Below are positions 10,110-21,795 of a stretch of DNA of 64,000 nt, piece by piece; position 1 is the first letter of the stretch, and every line of letters begins with the position of its first letter. The notes beneath the pieces are model-generated. The model was not told the origin of the DNA. It worked only from the letters and a program-made list of their open reading frames with translations, and made no database searches. This DNA comes from Hippopus hippopus (Eukaryota; Mollusca; Bivalvia; Cardiida; Cardiidae), in contig OX328097.1 of NCBI GenBank assembly GCA_946811185.2, forward strand, positions 59,115,063-59,179,062, in the 5' to 3' direction. The translations under genes and the position numbers were made by a program.

Positions 10110-13100
10110 ATGGATCGAGTATACAAAATACGTCGCGCCTCCAGAGAAATGGCATCGACCTATATCCCGGGAGACTGCCATATTTGTCAACAGTCCAACG
10201 TAAAAGTACGGCGACTGAAGTGTGGCATGCACAATTTCTGCAGAATGTGTTATGAATTTGAACCCAGACTTGCCAGAGGAGATTTTTCGTGCACGGTTAG
10301 TTGACTGAATGTCTATTATGTCTAATTCATATGGATGTAGGAAATTTCATTCTAATTGCTGCATCTGCAACAATTCTATCTGATTCTCGTCTGTTCGTCT
10401 GTCCTGAGATTGTCTGAAAATTCCTCTTGAAATAATTCATGGAAAAAGGATTCATGACACATTTTTCCTTGCAGCTTTCTTCAGTGTAATGCTATACTCA
10501 AATAGTCGTTTACCTTCTTTTTTTCGCCGCCCCCCCCCCCTTTTTTTTATCTTTTCTGTTAGCCCTGTTACAGAGCGCATGCAGTTTACTTTGAATTCTA
10601 TTTATTTTGAATGGATTGTGAAACAAATTCTTACAAGTTATATCAATCACTCTCGAAAATGCTGGTCACTTTTTCTTCTATTTTTTCAAGTCTTTTGTCA
10701 TTGGATCCTTAAAAGTTGGGATTATTTTATTAAAAACCTAATGTTCCAGTAAAGTTTAATGTACTGTATTCCAAAACAGGTTTGCAGCGATAAAGTGAAG
10801 ACGCGTATCAATGGCAGCAGGTACAATGTCGACTCGTTTTTCTCACGCTACGCCGGTATCAAAGAGAAACCTACAGAAACTACAGTCAGTACGAATGGAA
10901 ACAAAATTATTGAATTTGGAGACACAGGTAACTCTTGTGTATTTAGCTCAGGCCAAAACTTAAGCCTGCTAGAGTAAGGATACTAGACCGGAAGTACCGT
11001 CAGTGGAATGTCTTGTCGCGATGAAAAATAGCACCATATACATGTATAGACAATACTAGCAACTGACAATTTAAGGTTGTACCGAGAACGAAATTAACAG
11101 TTATTTTAGTAAAATTCAGTCACTTCTTTCATTATGAAAACAGCAGAGCCACATTTTTTTTTTCAAAGAATACCGCGTTTCATGCTTTATTAACATACTA
11201 GTAAAAAAAAAGTCAAGTTATTAGACCTTTCATGTAAATATCCCTAAATTGATTTACATGTATTTAAATTCAGATGTATCAATTAGAGATCGTATTGAAT
11301 AAACGTCCCTCGGAAGGGTCCGATAAAATGTATGTTTGTTAACACAAGTTTAGGCTGCCAAGCGCGGCTTTGTGGGCTTTAGTGGACAGTGTAGATCAAG
11401 ATCTGTCTGATCTTGTATCTACATTGTCCAATACGGTGAGATTTCTCCTGCGATCAAAACGTTTGATTCGTTAACTAGGGGTGTTCACAATTGGCTGAAA
11501 GTCTAAGTTATTTAGCAACTTAAGAGCTAATGCATAGTGTTGTCTCACGCAGATCTTCAAGATTATCTGTATAGATTGATAAATTTAAAAAGCTTCATTG
11601 GAACTCATTCCCAAACCATTCTAAATTCAAGGATAATTGAAAACTCAAGACTAGTCATCTGATTGGCTGAGCTGTTCTGTTTCAGGATGGTTATCTTTGA
11701 ATCAAGAATCATTGACGAATGCTAAACACTAGGTTCTTCTCGTTTTTTTTTTCCAGTGGCAGAGGAGGAGAATGACCTGGAAGGCTACAATACTGAATGG
11801 GACCATCTTCTTCGATCTACACACGTCTCACCCATTGCCTCAACAAAATATAAGCAGTCTGAAGGTCGTGAAAATATTAAAACACAACCAGCTTTAGAAT
11901 ATGTCCCCAAACTGCAAAAGATCCCAAAGAAATCCTCGTATATCCGTCTTGTTATGCCAACCATGAATACCGATTACAATCGCTTCGAAAACGAGGCTGC
12001 ACCTCAACCAATTGCAAACACGGTTACCGAGCTTTTGGACTCGGAAATTCCCACACCTTCCAAGTCCAAATCGTCTTCTGGTTCTTCAATTAATTGTGCC
12101 AGTTTGAGGTCAAAGTTCGGGAGTGGGATCATCACAAAACCAAGAAAATCTCTCGCTACATTCCAGACAGATCCAACTGAGCTAGAACGTGGAACCTCGC
12201 CTTGCAAAGGTACTTTTTTTTTTCTTTTGCACAAAACAGCTTTCTGTTTCAGCTTTCTTTTAATTCCCACCTCCTTTCATCCTCGGAGGAGCCGGAGGAA
12301 CATTACTGTACGCTAAACCGTAAGCCTCTAAGGTTAGATCTAAAACTCTTAGGTTCGAATGCAATCGGGTGAGCGGAAGTAAAATCAGAATTCACCTGCA
12401 TCTTCGCGCGGGCACTGTATTACTGAACCTCGCTTTACACCTACGATCGTTTAGTTCATAGCAATTCAAAATTATGGATAGAGTTGTGACGCTGACAATG
12501 TGTTACAATACAGTCTGTCAAAATTTCTGTCGCTGACAAAAATTACTTGTAAAACTAGAACTGAAGTTGGCAATTTTTACAAAATTATATTAAAACTCAT
12601 ATCCATGTTTTTTCATGGCAGAAAAAAAAAGAATTGTAAAACCAGGCTTAAAATTGGCAACTTTGACAGACTGTACTGTAACACACCTTTATACTGTTAC
12701 ATGCAATTTATTATGTTTGCATGCAATGTGACCCTGAGATTGTTTTCTTTTGGCCGCCGGTGAGCCTTTCATTTTTCAAGTTAGATTTTCAGATTGTGAT
12801 ATCTAGAGTAGGGAGATGTCTTTTAATCTATAAATGTAGTTTTCTCCCTTTTCAATTTTCAATTAACTTTCAACTTTTTAGTAATTTATATGTAAAGCTA
12901 TGACTTGATTTCTCGGCCTTCAAATGCAAACAAAAGTTTTCACTGCCAAGGCACTTTTCACGCGCTACATATTGTATGATGACGATGATGATAATGATGA
13001 TGAAAGTTACACTAAGTTATCTGTGCAATAATAAAGTAATATTTATGAGTCACGCACTGGCAAAAGGGGGTTTAATACACCCCCGTAATGCGTGACACCA

Positions 13101-13529
13101 AGTAAGTCATCACATAATTATGAATCCATAAAATCCGATTTTGTGTAAACTGAACTAACTGAATCATGAGGTCAGCTGGTCATTTGACAAGCAGAAATTG
13201 ACCAATAGCAAAAAGTTTCGACACGGGTTAGCCTGCGCGGACTGCGCAGGCTGACCTGGGTCGACACTTTTTGCAGATGCATCAAACCCCCTTTCACAGG
13301 GCATGACTAATTTATAGGTATACGACCACAGAAGTCCTATGTCTGGAGCGATGACACATTTTCTATCGACCCGTCATACTCTGAGACTGAGCAGATGATG
13401 GAACAAATTGGTACCATAGAGGGACCAGCATTTACCAGCAGCAGCTGTAGTAGTTCCGCCTCCGGGTCGGACGGTATTGGGTCCGAGTCTTCTGCCATCA
13501 ATTTAGCTGACGAGGGATTTTGGGATTGA
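10110..13529 (+). CDS. RING-finger (C3HC4) protein, four exons
   Basis: Coding exons are 10110-10295, 10780-10927, 11757-12209 and 13318-13529, joined at GT-AG sites with phases 0, 1 and 1. The sum is 999 nt and gives 332 residues with one terminal TGA. Residues 23-64 make a full RING ligand set: C23, C26, C38, H41, C44, C47, C61 and C64. Intron 1 falls between T62 and V63, inside the last C-x2-C pair, so the splice is needed to complete the finger. Such fingers usually act as E3 ubiquitin ligases by recruiting an E2. The remaining 270 residues are mostly hydrophilic, rich in Ser, Gly, Glu and Asp, with no domain I recognise and no membrane segment; the protein ends in LADEGFWD. An in-frame stop directly precedes the start. 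The family could not be named; the second half may be disordered. Confidence 0.85.
11340..11445. repeat. TTAA-type '211-bp' MITE core, diverged
   Basis: It lies inside intron 2 of the RING gene. The sequence shows 'GCTGCCAAGCGCGGCT', then GTGTAGATCAAGATCTGTCT and its complement. It belongs to the second hairpin family, best seen at 20828-21038, and is partly eroded. Confidence 0.55.
13049..13310. repeat. GAGCCATGCTCTG-end MITE in intron 3 of the RING gene
   Basis: The left end GAGTCACGCACTGGCAAAAG and the right end CTTTCACAGGGCATGACTAA are inverted repeats. The central hairpin is formed by GGTTAGCCTGCGCGG and CTGCGCAGGCTGACC. The right end stops 7 bp before the AG of exon 4, so the pyrimidine-rich tract in front of that acceptor comes from the element. 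Confidence 0.8.
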
Positions 13530-13575
13530 AGAATGGACTAGTCATGATTGAATTGAAATTCGTAGATTTTCCTGA

Positions 13576-13581
13576 AATAAA
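13576..13581 (+). terminator. Polyadenylation signal of the RING gene
   Basis: AATAAA lies 47 bp after the stop codon and directly before the TTTC/CT microsatellite. Confidence 0.6.
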
Positions 13582-13584
13582 GAT

Positions 13585-13585
13585 T

Positions 13586-13669
<84 letters not shown>

Positions 13670-13708
13670 TTCTCTCTCTCTCTCTCTCAACATTTCTATC
13701 TTTCCTTT

Positions 13709-13738
<30 letters not shown>
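13585..13738. repeat. (TTTC)n-(CT)n-(TTTC)n microsatellite
   Basis: About 40 bp of TTTC, about 65 bp of mainly CT and about 28 bp of TTTC again lie just downstream of the RING gene. Frames on both strands across it are artefacts. Confidence 0.95.
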
Positions 13739-13739
<1 letters not shown>

Positions 13740-13959
13740 GTACAGATTCAAAATAATTTTTTCCTTTTCTGTCATAAATTTTTCAGTCCATAAATTTAAT
13801 CACTTAATGATTGCAAACACGGAAGTAAATTCTACTTTTCACAAGTCCATGATTAGATCGAAACTCAAACAATTGGTAGCAGTTTGGAAATCAATTCTAA
13901 TTCAAAATTCCGAAACCAGTAATCTAATTGGATTTAAAGTCCGTAAACAGAAAAGAAAA

Positions 13960-14038
13960 TGAATGAATGAATGAATGGACGGACGGACGGACGGTCGGAG
14001 TCACGCACGCACGCACGCACGCACGCACGAACGAACGC
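13960..14038. repeat. Compound tetranucleotide microsatellite
   Basis: Successive (GAAT)n, (GGAC)n and (GCAC)n runs, each differing from the next by few base changes. Confidence 0.9.
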
Positions 14039-14399
14039 GTTTTACGGAGTATTCATCATTCACTATATGATTGTTTTTATAAACTTCAAACCGTTTATCT
14101 TGATCTTAAAAGAAAAGCATCATTAGTGCTTTTACTGGAGTCTTTCTGTTATCTCCTTACCAACTGACAAAATTTTGGTCTGCCAAAATTCTAAGCATTG
14201 GCAGGTGGCAAAATATACGTGGTATATAAGTGTAAAAAATATTTTGGAAATAATAGAAAATGCTACTTACCACCAATTTTTCCGTCCCCATAGTTTGTTT
14301 CAAAACCTATCTTCTTCAGGGTCGTCAAAACACGAGATATTTGATAATGGGTCAAACCAGTGACTGTTTATTGTTTACCACACGTTCTGCGCAGTCTGA

Positions 14400-15400
14400 T
14401 CATGATCTATTTAGTCTAAAAAAAAAAAAGAGCGGTAAGCCGCTCTAAGAAAATTTGGGGTTCGGATTTTGGTTGTTTTTTTTTACAGATACGGAACAAC
14501 ACTTATTTTTGTTATAATACAGAACACAATTTGGTAAAAGGAACAGGAGTTGTTCGGGAAAGGGTTTCAATTGCAACTTTCCACGTCCTTGAAGTTGAAA
14601 GCTTCAGAAAACATTGTCGAAAGCGAAGCTATTGCTGCTTGAACCAAAACCTTTTTCCAATAGAAAAGAAATCCTTTTTTTTCTAAATTTCCTATTAAAA
14701 GCTTTATTTAAACTGTAATAACATGGTCGGCATAAAAACAGCCTTACAGTAATGGTTTTGACGAACAATCCCGACCGTGAGAAATACAGCTTTTGAACAT
14801 GTTCTCGGAAAAGGAGAAAAACCTGGTTACCAGAATTTTCTTCTTTTTCCACAGTTTTCTACTTTTTTCAGAGACAAAAGATCATCACCTGAGTCCAATA
14901 TGATTTGTTGTCTGCAATTAGATCTACTTTGAATATGGACGAGTCCAAAATCTTATTGTATTGTAAAAAGTTAAATAAGATCGATTTAACATTGGACAAG
15001 GCTATTGCATGTCCGACAGTGACCTCCAGTAATTTGACACAAGGGCTATTTTTTCATAACTTCTTACCAAACAATTCTGAATAACCAGCATTTACTCAAT
15101 TTCCCAAAATGTTTTTTACCCTTTCAGAGACATTAGCCTGTCATCCTTTCAGCCTCATTTGATTTTTCATCTACAAGTGCTTTACAATTGGACGATCCTA
15201 AAATTCTGCTGTTTTGTAACGAGTTGAGCTAAGTTTTCATACATACACATAATTTTGAAATCAATTTGACAAGTACTCGTGCGATGTCACTTTGATTACT
15301 AATTTAGCCGTAACGAAAGGACTTCAGACGATCCTGTTATATTTTTGACCACGATTTCCGGGTATTCGCGAGCCGATTATATCATGGCGTCGCTTCAGGT
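14400..15400. other. Intergenic, eroded hairpin MITEs only
   Basis: One recognisable but diverged family hairpin is at about 14805-14860. An eroded copy is near 15080-15200, recognisable by 'CAGCATTTACTCAATTTCCC'. No gene is seen between the RING gene and the promoter of the repeat-protein gene. Confidence 0.5.
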
Positions 15401-15412
15401 ACATTCGCCAAC

Positions 15413-15468
15413 TATAAAAGTCGTACTATGCTTTGACTTTTCGTCAGTGTTCACTTCGGAACGTAAGG
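15413..15468 (+). promoter_or_regulatory. TATA box and non-coding first exon of the Val-Pro repeat gene
   Basis: TATAAAAG starts at 15413. A TCAGTG initiator-like site is about 31-33 bp downstream (about 15444). The leader then runs to a consensus donor, G|GTAAGT at 15469. The acceptor TTTATAG ends at 15829, immediately before ATG. A strong TATA with a short leader exon fits a highly, tissue-specifically expressed gene; that expression pattern is inference. Confidence 0.65.
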
Positions 15469-15829
15469 GTAAGTTTAGTTTCTCAATCAATAAGAAGTGA
15501 ATTTTGGTCACAAAATAAAACATAGTATATTTGCAGTTTAACATTCACTTCGATCATTATTTTGAAATCTAGCTTGAGAAGTCTCGGCGTCAAAATAGGT
15601 GCCCGAAATATAAACTTTCAGTAATTCAATGACAAATGTAAGTAACCGATCTATAAGAGTATATATGGTTTTTTTTTTTAATTTCTAGTGTGAAGATGTT
15701 TCTTTGAACATTTTTTAAATCGGTTCTGTCAAGTCTGATCTTAGATCCACACCTTTCACAACGTAATCAAGCCACCCTGCGACCATGTAACACATTGTGA
15801 CAACCTTTTTATTTCATGTTTATTTATAG

Positions 15830-18240
15830 ATGATGAAACTCGCTACTGTCGCACTGGTGCTTTGCATTGCTGCCTTGGCCCAGGCCAACGGCTACGGTTA
15901 TAATGACTACGGATCATACGGAAAGAAAACAGGTTAGTTAGTTGTATTTTTTCGTTTATGTCTGTTTGATTGGGAGGGTTTTTCTTTCTTCCCTCCTTTC
16001 CTTCCTTCCTTCCTTCCTTCCTTCGCTCGTGCTTCTCTCTTTCTCTTGTATTTTCTTTTCTTTCTGTTTTTCTTTTCTTTTTCCCTTTCTTCATTCCTTC
16101 CCGCCTTGCTTATGTCCTTCCTTTCAATCTTCCTTGTATGATCTAAAACTTTAAAACTTTTGTTTTAAATATAAATGAATCTATATTAAACGACCACTTT
16201 CTTATGAGATTAGTTTTATTAAATTAATTTATTATTTTGTTTGTGGCTGCTTTGCTCGTCCATTATGATAAAATTTCAGATACGTTCACATTTAAAGCAT
16301 TTGTTTACAACGAATCCAATGTGGCTTACATGGTGTGATTTATCTTTTTAACCTTTTATCACACATTTCCGACTTTTAACGCCTTAGACAGAAGCCCTCT
16401 GAAAACATTGTGGGAAAAGGTGAAAATGCTGGTAATCAGCATTTTCTCCTTTTTCCACAGTATTTTCTACCTTTTTTAAGTCAGGGTTCGTCGATTTAGC
16501 AACGTTGAATTGTTGTCTGCAGTAGCTTTGAATTTGGACAAGTCTAAAATTTTATCGTGGTAAAGAGTTAAGGAACATTTTATTACAACACAAACACAAG
16601 TAATAACTGTTATGGCCCTGCGGTTGATAACTTTTAGAAAACCTGTAGGAAAAAGGAGCAGTTGTTTGTAACAGGAAATAGTTGCCAGTCTGTCTATGCT
16701 TCTTCACAGTCGAATAGTGATTTTTTCTTGTTCTGTTTATACTTCACCGTTTATTCCTTAGTTTTAGCATCAAAGACATAAAAGCTTTGGAAACTTCATC
16801 CCAAAGGAATGAAAGCTTTGGAAAACACTTGGGGGGGGGGGGTAAAAAAAATTCTGGTCACCAGCATTTTCTTCTTTCACGACAATGTTTTCTACACTTT
16901 CAGGGACAAATTCTATCTTTTTAGCCACATTCAGTTTGTCTTCCGCTTATTCTTTTGAATTTGGCAAGTCTAAAATTTTGTCGTCTGGTAAAGGGTTAAA
17001 TGTTTGCCCTTTGTATTAATTTAAGAGTTGTTTTGGCGAGCACGTAAATTACGTGGACAATAAGATAGAAATAATTTCGACACCTTTGAATAATGGATGA
17101 CTGTATCATTTTCTGTGCTCTTTGTTTTCAGTTAAAGTGCCATACCCAGTACCAGTCAAACAGCCCTTCCCCGTGTTCGTCTCAAAACCACACCCCGTGC
17201 CAGTAGCGATACCAGTGCCCGCCCCACAGCCCGTCGCAGTTCCAGTCGTTGTTCAGAAACCCCACCCAGTTCCAGTCGGCGTACCAATTGGTGTCCCACT
17301 TCCAAAGCCCGTCGCTGTTCCCGTCGGTATACCACAGCCAAAACCTGTTGGCATCCCCATCGCTGTTCCCGCTCCACACCCAGTCCCAGTGCCAGTTCCA
17401 GTCCTCCCAGCACCTAAACCAATCATCAAACTGCCAGTTTTCCCCATCAAGAAAAGTTTCTACCCTAAAAAATACGGAGGAAAATACGGTATGTTCACCA
17501 TTTAACCTGATAGGTATCACTGAATCAGCAAAAATCCGCAAACTTGGTCAAGTGTTTTCGGCATTTTCCATTGATTACTGTATTGACCGAATTGTCGGGG
17601 CGAATTCCATACATAATCTCCGGTACTAAGAAGGGTATACAGGATAGCACAAATAGAAGATAAAACTGCATTTGTGTGTACAATGATCTTGATATAAATA
17701 GCACCCTTCGTGTGTACCCCATACAGCTTAATGTTAAGTATATATATACCCCCGTTTCCTCGGTTTGTTTCAATATCTGAACGAAGCTTGTTGTCAGAGA
17801 CTTAAATACAAACTTTTAAAAAATCAAATATAAACTGTCCAATAGTTGAGATGATCTGCTTAAAATTAGGTTTTTAACCGCAGTATTGGAACTTTTTATT
17901 TGCGTTGATCGACTGAATTCCTTGAGCTTCAGGGTTTGACCTTGATAATTTTGCAGGGTTAGGCGGCTACCAGACCTATGGTGGAATCGGTGGTATCAGC
18001 GGAGGATACGGTCATGACGACAAGCGTTACGACAGCTTCTCCACTTCACGAACCTCCATTTCCGGTTTTGGTTCTTCTGGTATCTCCACTTCCGGTTTCG
18101 GTTACCCAACAGGTGGTTTCCGTAGGTTCAACGACGACTTCAACAACTTCAATGACTTCAACGATTTCAACGACTTCAACGATTTCAACGATTTCAATGA
18201 TTTCAACGATTTCAACAATATTAACAACAACATCTTCTAA
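15830..18240 (+). CDS. Secreted Val-Pro / Phe-Asn-Asp repeat protein (shell-matrix-like)
   Basis: Coding exons are 15830-15932, 17132-17488 and 17957-18240. Both coding introns are phase 1 with GT-AG ends. The total of 744 nt gives 247 residues ending in TAA. Residues 1-19 are a signal peptide (KLATVALVLCIAALAQA). Residues 20-34 are Gly/Tyr-rich. Residues 35 to about 140 are a low-complexity block of PVPV, KPHPVPV and KPVAVPVGIP units with almost no acidic residues. A basic Tyr/Lys segment (KKSFYPKKYGGKYG) follows, then a Gly/Ser/Tyr segment with GFG motifs. The last 39 residues are about eight FND units, acidic and aromatic. Secreted block proteins like this build molluscan shell, ligament or byssus; that role here is inference from composition. 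The codons of the FND units vary synonymously, so the repeat is kept at protein level or was recently expanded. Confidence 0.85.
15985..16025. repeat. (TTCC)n microsatellite
   Basis: Runs of TTCC/TCCT lie in intron 2 of the Val-Pro repeat gene, followed by a long pyrimidine-rich tract to about 16130. Confidence 0.9.
16350..16575. repeat. TTAA-type hairpin MITE in an intron
   Basis: The left end is AACCTTTTATCACACATT, the core hairpin is at about 16403-16460 (GAAAATGCTGGTAATCAGCA) and the right end is 'ATCGTGGTAAAGAGTTAAGG'. A second, more diverged copy is at about 16780-17000. Both are in intron 2 of the Val-Pro repeat gene. Confidence 0.75.
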
Positions 18241-18248
18241 ACAGAACG

Positions 18249-18254
18249 AATAAA
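18249..18254 (+). terminator. Polyadenylation signal of the Val-Pro repeat gene
   Basis: AATAAA lies 8 bp after the stop codon. If used, the 3' UTR would be very short. Confidence 0.5.
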
Positions 18255-20148
18255 ACAGGCACGTATAGTATTTGTCATCGTTAGGTGTTCGTCGGATCAT
18301 TTTGCCAGTCCATGAATTTATTAAATGTCTTCGTTTATATTAACATTTAAATTTTTGTCATGGGTGTACAAAAAAAAAGTAGCTTTGATAACAGTGATCT
18401 AGATCAGACTCCAGAAATGCTGGTCTTTTATCTTTAGTCTGATCTATTTCTAAAAGAGAACAGACATTTTCCTTTTGCTGAAACACTGTAGAATGTGAAC
18501 TTGCCATTATCGTACAAATGTACATATAAGTCTTTTTGATTTATTGTATACCAGGAACTAGTTCAAGTGAAACAAAGAAGAAATGTTTAGCTCTTTACAA
18601 GACGAAGATATTTTAGATCGGTCAAAGTTAAAAGTATTATTTGCAGACGTCAAATGTAATGTTCATCAAATGAATGTGTTTATCGTTGAGTGAATACAAA
18701 AAACATTGAGGGAGAAGGAGAAAATGCTGGTAACTAGCATTTTCTCCTTTTTCCACAAGGTTTTTAAAAGACTTTCAACCTCATGGTCTTTAAACCATAG
18801 GGTTATTTGGCAAAGGCTTGAATGATATGTTTGAATGAAATAGGAAACATAGTTCTAAGCGAGCAATTGCTTATAATTTATAAGCAATTGCTTGTTTTCC
18901 AACAGTTTTTCCATAACTTGCCCTCTGTAGGGCGTAAAAATATATGAGGGGCAAAAAATGATCAAAGAGGAAAAGGGCATAGGTTAAATTAGGTTTGTTT
19001 GTGGGGTTAAGTCCCCCAAGCCGATATTTCAGTCTTCTAATGGTAAACACATGTAATTTGAAATGAGTCTCCGGGCAGATATATGAGGGTTGGTTGGTCT
19101 TTGAGTTGTAATGAAATGACGCATGTCCAATTACATCAGTTGCTGAGAAAATGAGGCGTTTGCTTTTTGTTATATATTTAGGGGTTGCAACCGTCACCCA
19201 TTCTAAATTTGCCATTCAAATTCTAAATTACAGGTTCTAATTAAATTACTGGTTAGTAGGGTCGTTGTCTTTGCCAACAGAATGCTAGTCTGAAAATTCA
19301 AATTTGGAACAGTGTTCATGTTAATGCATATGGATTATGCATAGTGTAAGATTAAAAACAGACATTATTCTATCGAACTTTGAAATTAATTCGCGAGTCC
19401 TTGCTTGCCTTTTTTCCCTTAATCAAAGCTAGTGGATGTTTTACTTTGTTAGTGTTGAGTTTATTGCAACATTTGATCTATGAATTATCACAACATTTGA
19501 GATTTTGGTTACCAATAATTTGTATATCGGTAGGTTTACGTCAATATAAAAGCGCCTCTTTGGCCCTTTCACCGTCACAGGCCAAAACAGGGACTTTTGC
19601 AGACGGCATAGATCAAGATCAGACTGCACAGAACGTGCAGTCTGATCTTGGATCTATACCACCCGCTTGTTTGTCAAGCCTTTCATATAAGTAAATCCGT
19701 TTACGTATCTGCGGACTGCATTTTGAACCAGAAGCGGTCAGGTTTTTATATTTGGCGCTGAAACAGTTAAAAATGTCGACATGAAAAATTGGAGATAGGC
19801 ATTTTTGTTAATTATATTATAACGTCCGATAATTATTATAGACAAGATTTGGACAATCTGAAACAGTGAATTTTTTATCTAAATTTTATATCTCAAATAA
19901 CCGTGATCAGTTATAGCAAGTTCTCAAAAAGTTTTATTTTTGTCTTACATATTTTTATAGTGAAGTTCGATTTTTCTAACTGATGGGCCACAACGAACAA
20001 ATTTTTAGCTATAAACCGAATATCAATAATGTTACAGGCCAGGGCTTTAGTTGTGAAAATAGGAAATGAGCTAGGAATAGTCTTTGGACAAACTAGCTTT
20101 GCTAAATTTTAAAAGAAAAATCTTATCCAAAAATGTCCAATAAACCGT

Positions 20149-20376
20149 TTAACCCTTTACCACGAATCCAGAGTTTTAACGACCCTGATAAAGAAGGCTT
20201 TTAAAAGCATTATGGGAAAAGGAGAAAATGCTGGTCACCAGCATTTTCTCCTTTTTACACAATGTTTTCTACAATTTCACAGTCAAAAATCATCTTTTGA
20301 ACGATATTGTATCTGTCGTTTGTAAGTTAAAACAATTTGGATTTGTCTAAAATTTTGTTGTTTAGCAAAGAGTTAA
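20149..20376. repeat. TTAA-type hairpin MITE, complete
   Basis: It starts TTAACCCTTTACCACGAATC and ends with GCAAAGAGTTAA. The core hairpin is at about 20212-20268. It is 228 bp including both TTAA copies. Confidence 0.85.
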
Positions 20377-20827
20377 CTTGTTTACTTGTTTCTTAAACGG
20401 GCGTGAAAGTCAGGACTTTCTCGATGAAAAAATGTCGAATTCCTAAGATAACTAGCTACGAGTAATGACCACTTTTCATTTTTCACTGAATTCTAGACAA
20501 AATATTTTTAATGAAAAATAAAACGGTTTATCAATACAAGGTATGCATTGCCTAGATTATTTTTTAAGAATTTTTATTCTGTTTGCGTCGTTCATTCACT
20601 TTGATTTTAATTTGATCTACAAGCGTATTAGGTAATGAGAATAGTTGATACAGCGAAACGTCCACCATTTACAATGTGTATGTAAACGAAATTGGTTTGA
20701 ATAACTTGCACAGGGTGTCGAATATTCGAAAAATAACACAAAAGATCGAATGTATTTCTTTTATTCAATATATTTCTGTGTAAAACAGTGCAAAAGCGGT
20801 TCCATTTGCTAGGACGAAAAAAGAAAA

Positions 20828-21038
20828 TTAACTCTTATCCTGCTAAATAACTAAAATGAAATTTTCAGTTCCATAATAAAAATCCAAATATAGCAGTTTC
20901 AAAGTTATGTTTTGGGGAATAATATCTCCTTCTCGGACAGTGTAGATCCAAGATCAGACTGCACGTTCTGTGCAGTCTGATCTTGATCTATACTGTCCGC
21001 AAAAGGTCACTGAGTCGCGATTAGCAGCCTAAGGGTTA
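20828..21038. repeat. Second TTAA-flanked MITE family, complete copy (211 bp)
   Basis: The left end is TTAACTCTTATCCTGCTAAA and the right end is TTAGCAGCCTAAGGGTTAA. The central hairpin is AGACTGCACGTTCTGTGCAG and its outward extension GATCAAGATC. A second complete copy of exactly the same length is at 22588-22798. Confidence 0.85.
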
Positions 21039-21534
21039 AAAAAGGCCAATTCACTTCTTAAACCACATGTCTGTTCCAGCGAAATCTTCGAATTAACCGA
21101 TATGCTCGACCTATCGAGGTATAATCACGCTTTTCCAAATAATCTCGAATTTTACCGACCTCAAGGAAGATTGCTTGTGGTAAAAGGAAAAAATACTGGC
21201 CATAAGCATTTCCTCCTTTTCCCGCAATGTTTTCTATCCTTTTTCAATGATAAAGCGTTTCTTTTTTATCATATTATACAGATATGTCGTCTGCAAATCC
21301 TTCCAATTAAAAAAAAAAACCTATTCTGGACTTGCCGAAATAGAAAGCATTTGCAGAAAACAAATCCGATGTGGTTCTAATGACCAGTTTTGTAATTGAA
21401 ATGGTAGAAAAAAATTGTTGAGCGAAAATGAAAAATGCTAGTTTCCAGCATTTTCTCTTTTTCAAACAATGTTTTCGGTAGGCTTATCTTCCATAGGATC
21501 GTTTTGTAAAGGCAAGTTAAACGATAGGATTTTA

Positions 21535-21795
21535 GCCATTCTCCGGCAAAAGGGGCTTAATGCATCTCAGAAGGCCATGGTACCAAGCAAGCCATCACAT
21601 ACTTATGAATCCATAATATCCGCTTTTTTGACCACCGACTCAATCATGCGGTAGACGGGTCCTTGGGCATACAGAAAATTGACCAATAGCGAAAAGTTTC
21701 GACCCAGGTCAGCCTGCGCGGACTGCGCAGGCTGACCTGGTCGATACTTTTCGCAGATGCTTTAAGCCTCCTTTTAACATATCACGGCTCATTTA
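21535..21795. repeat. GAGCCATGCTCTG-end MITE
   Basis: The left end is AGCCATTCTCCGGCAAAAGG, the centre is a perfect palindrome (AGGTCAGCCTGCGCGGACTG onward) and the right end is CACGGCTCAT. Confidence 0.75.

Noticed and set aside
13520..13775. Frames rich in Ser-Leu or Arg-Glu next to the RING gene
   Set aside because: They are translations of the TTTC/CT microsatellite.
17156..17541. Several long frames, mostly on the minus strand, across the Val-Pro block
   Set aside because: Repetitive codons keep other frames open by chance. The spliced plus-strand model explains the region with signal peptide and matching phases.
18046..18300. Minus-strand frame rich in Val, Glu and Ile
   Set aside because: It is the antisense shadow of the FND repeat.
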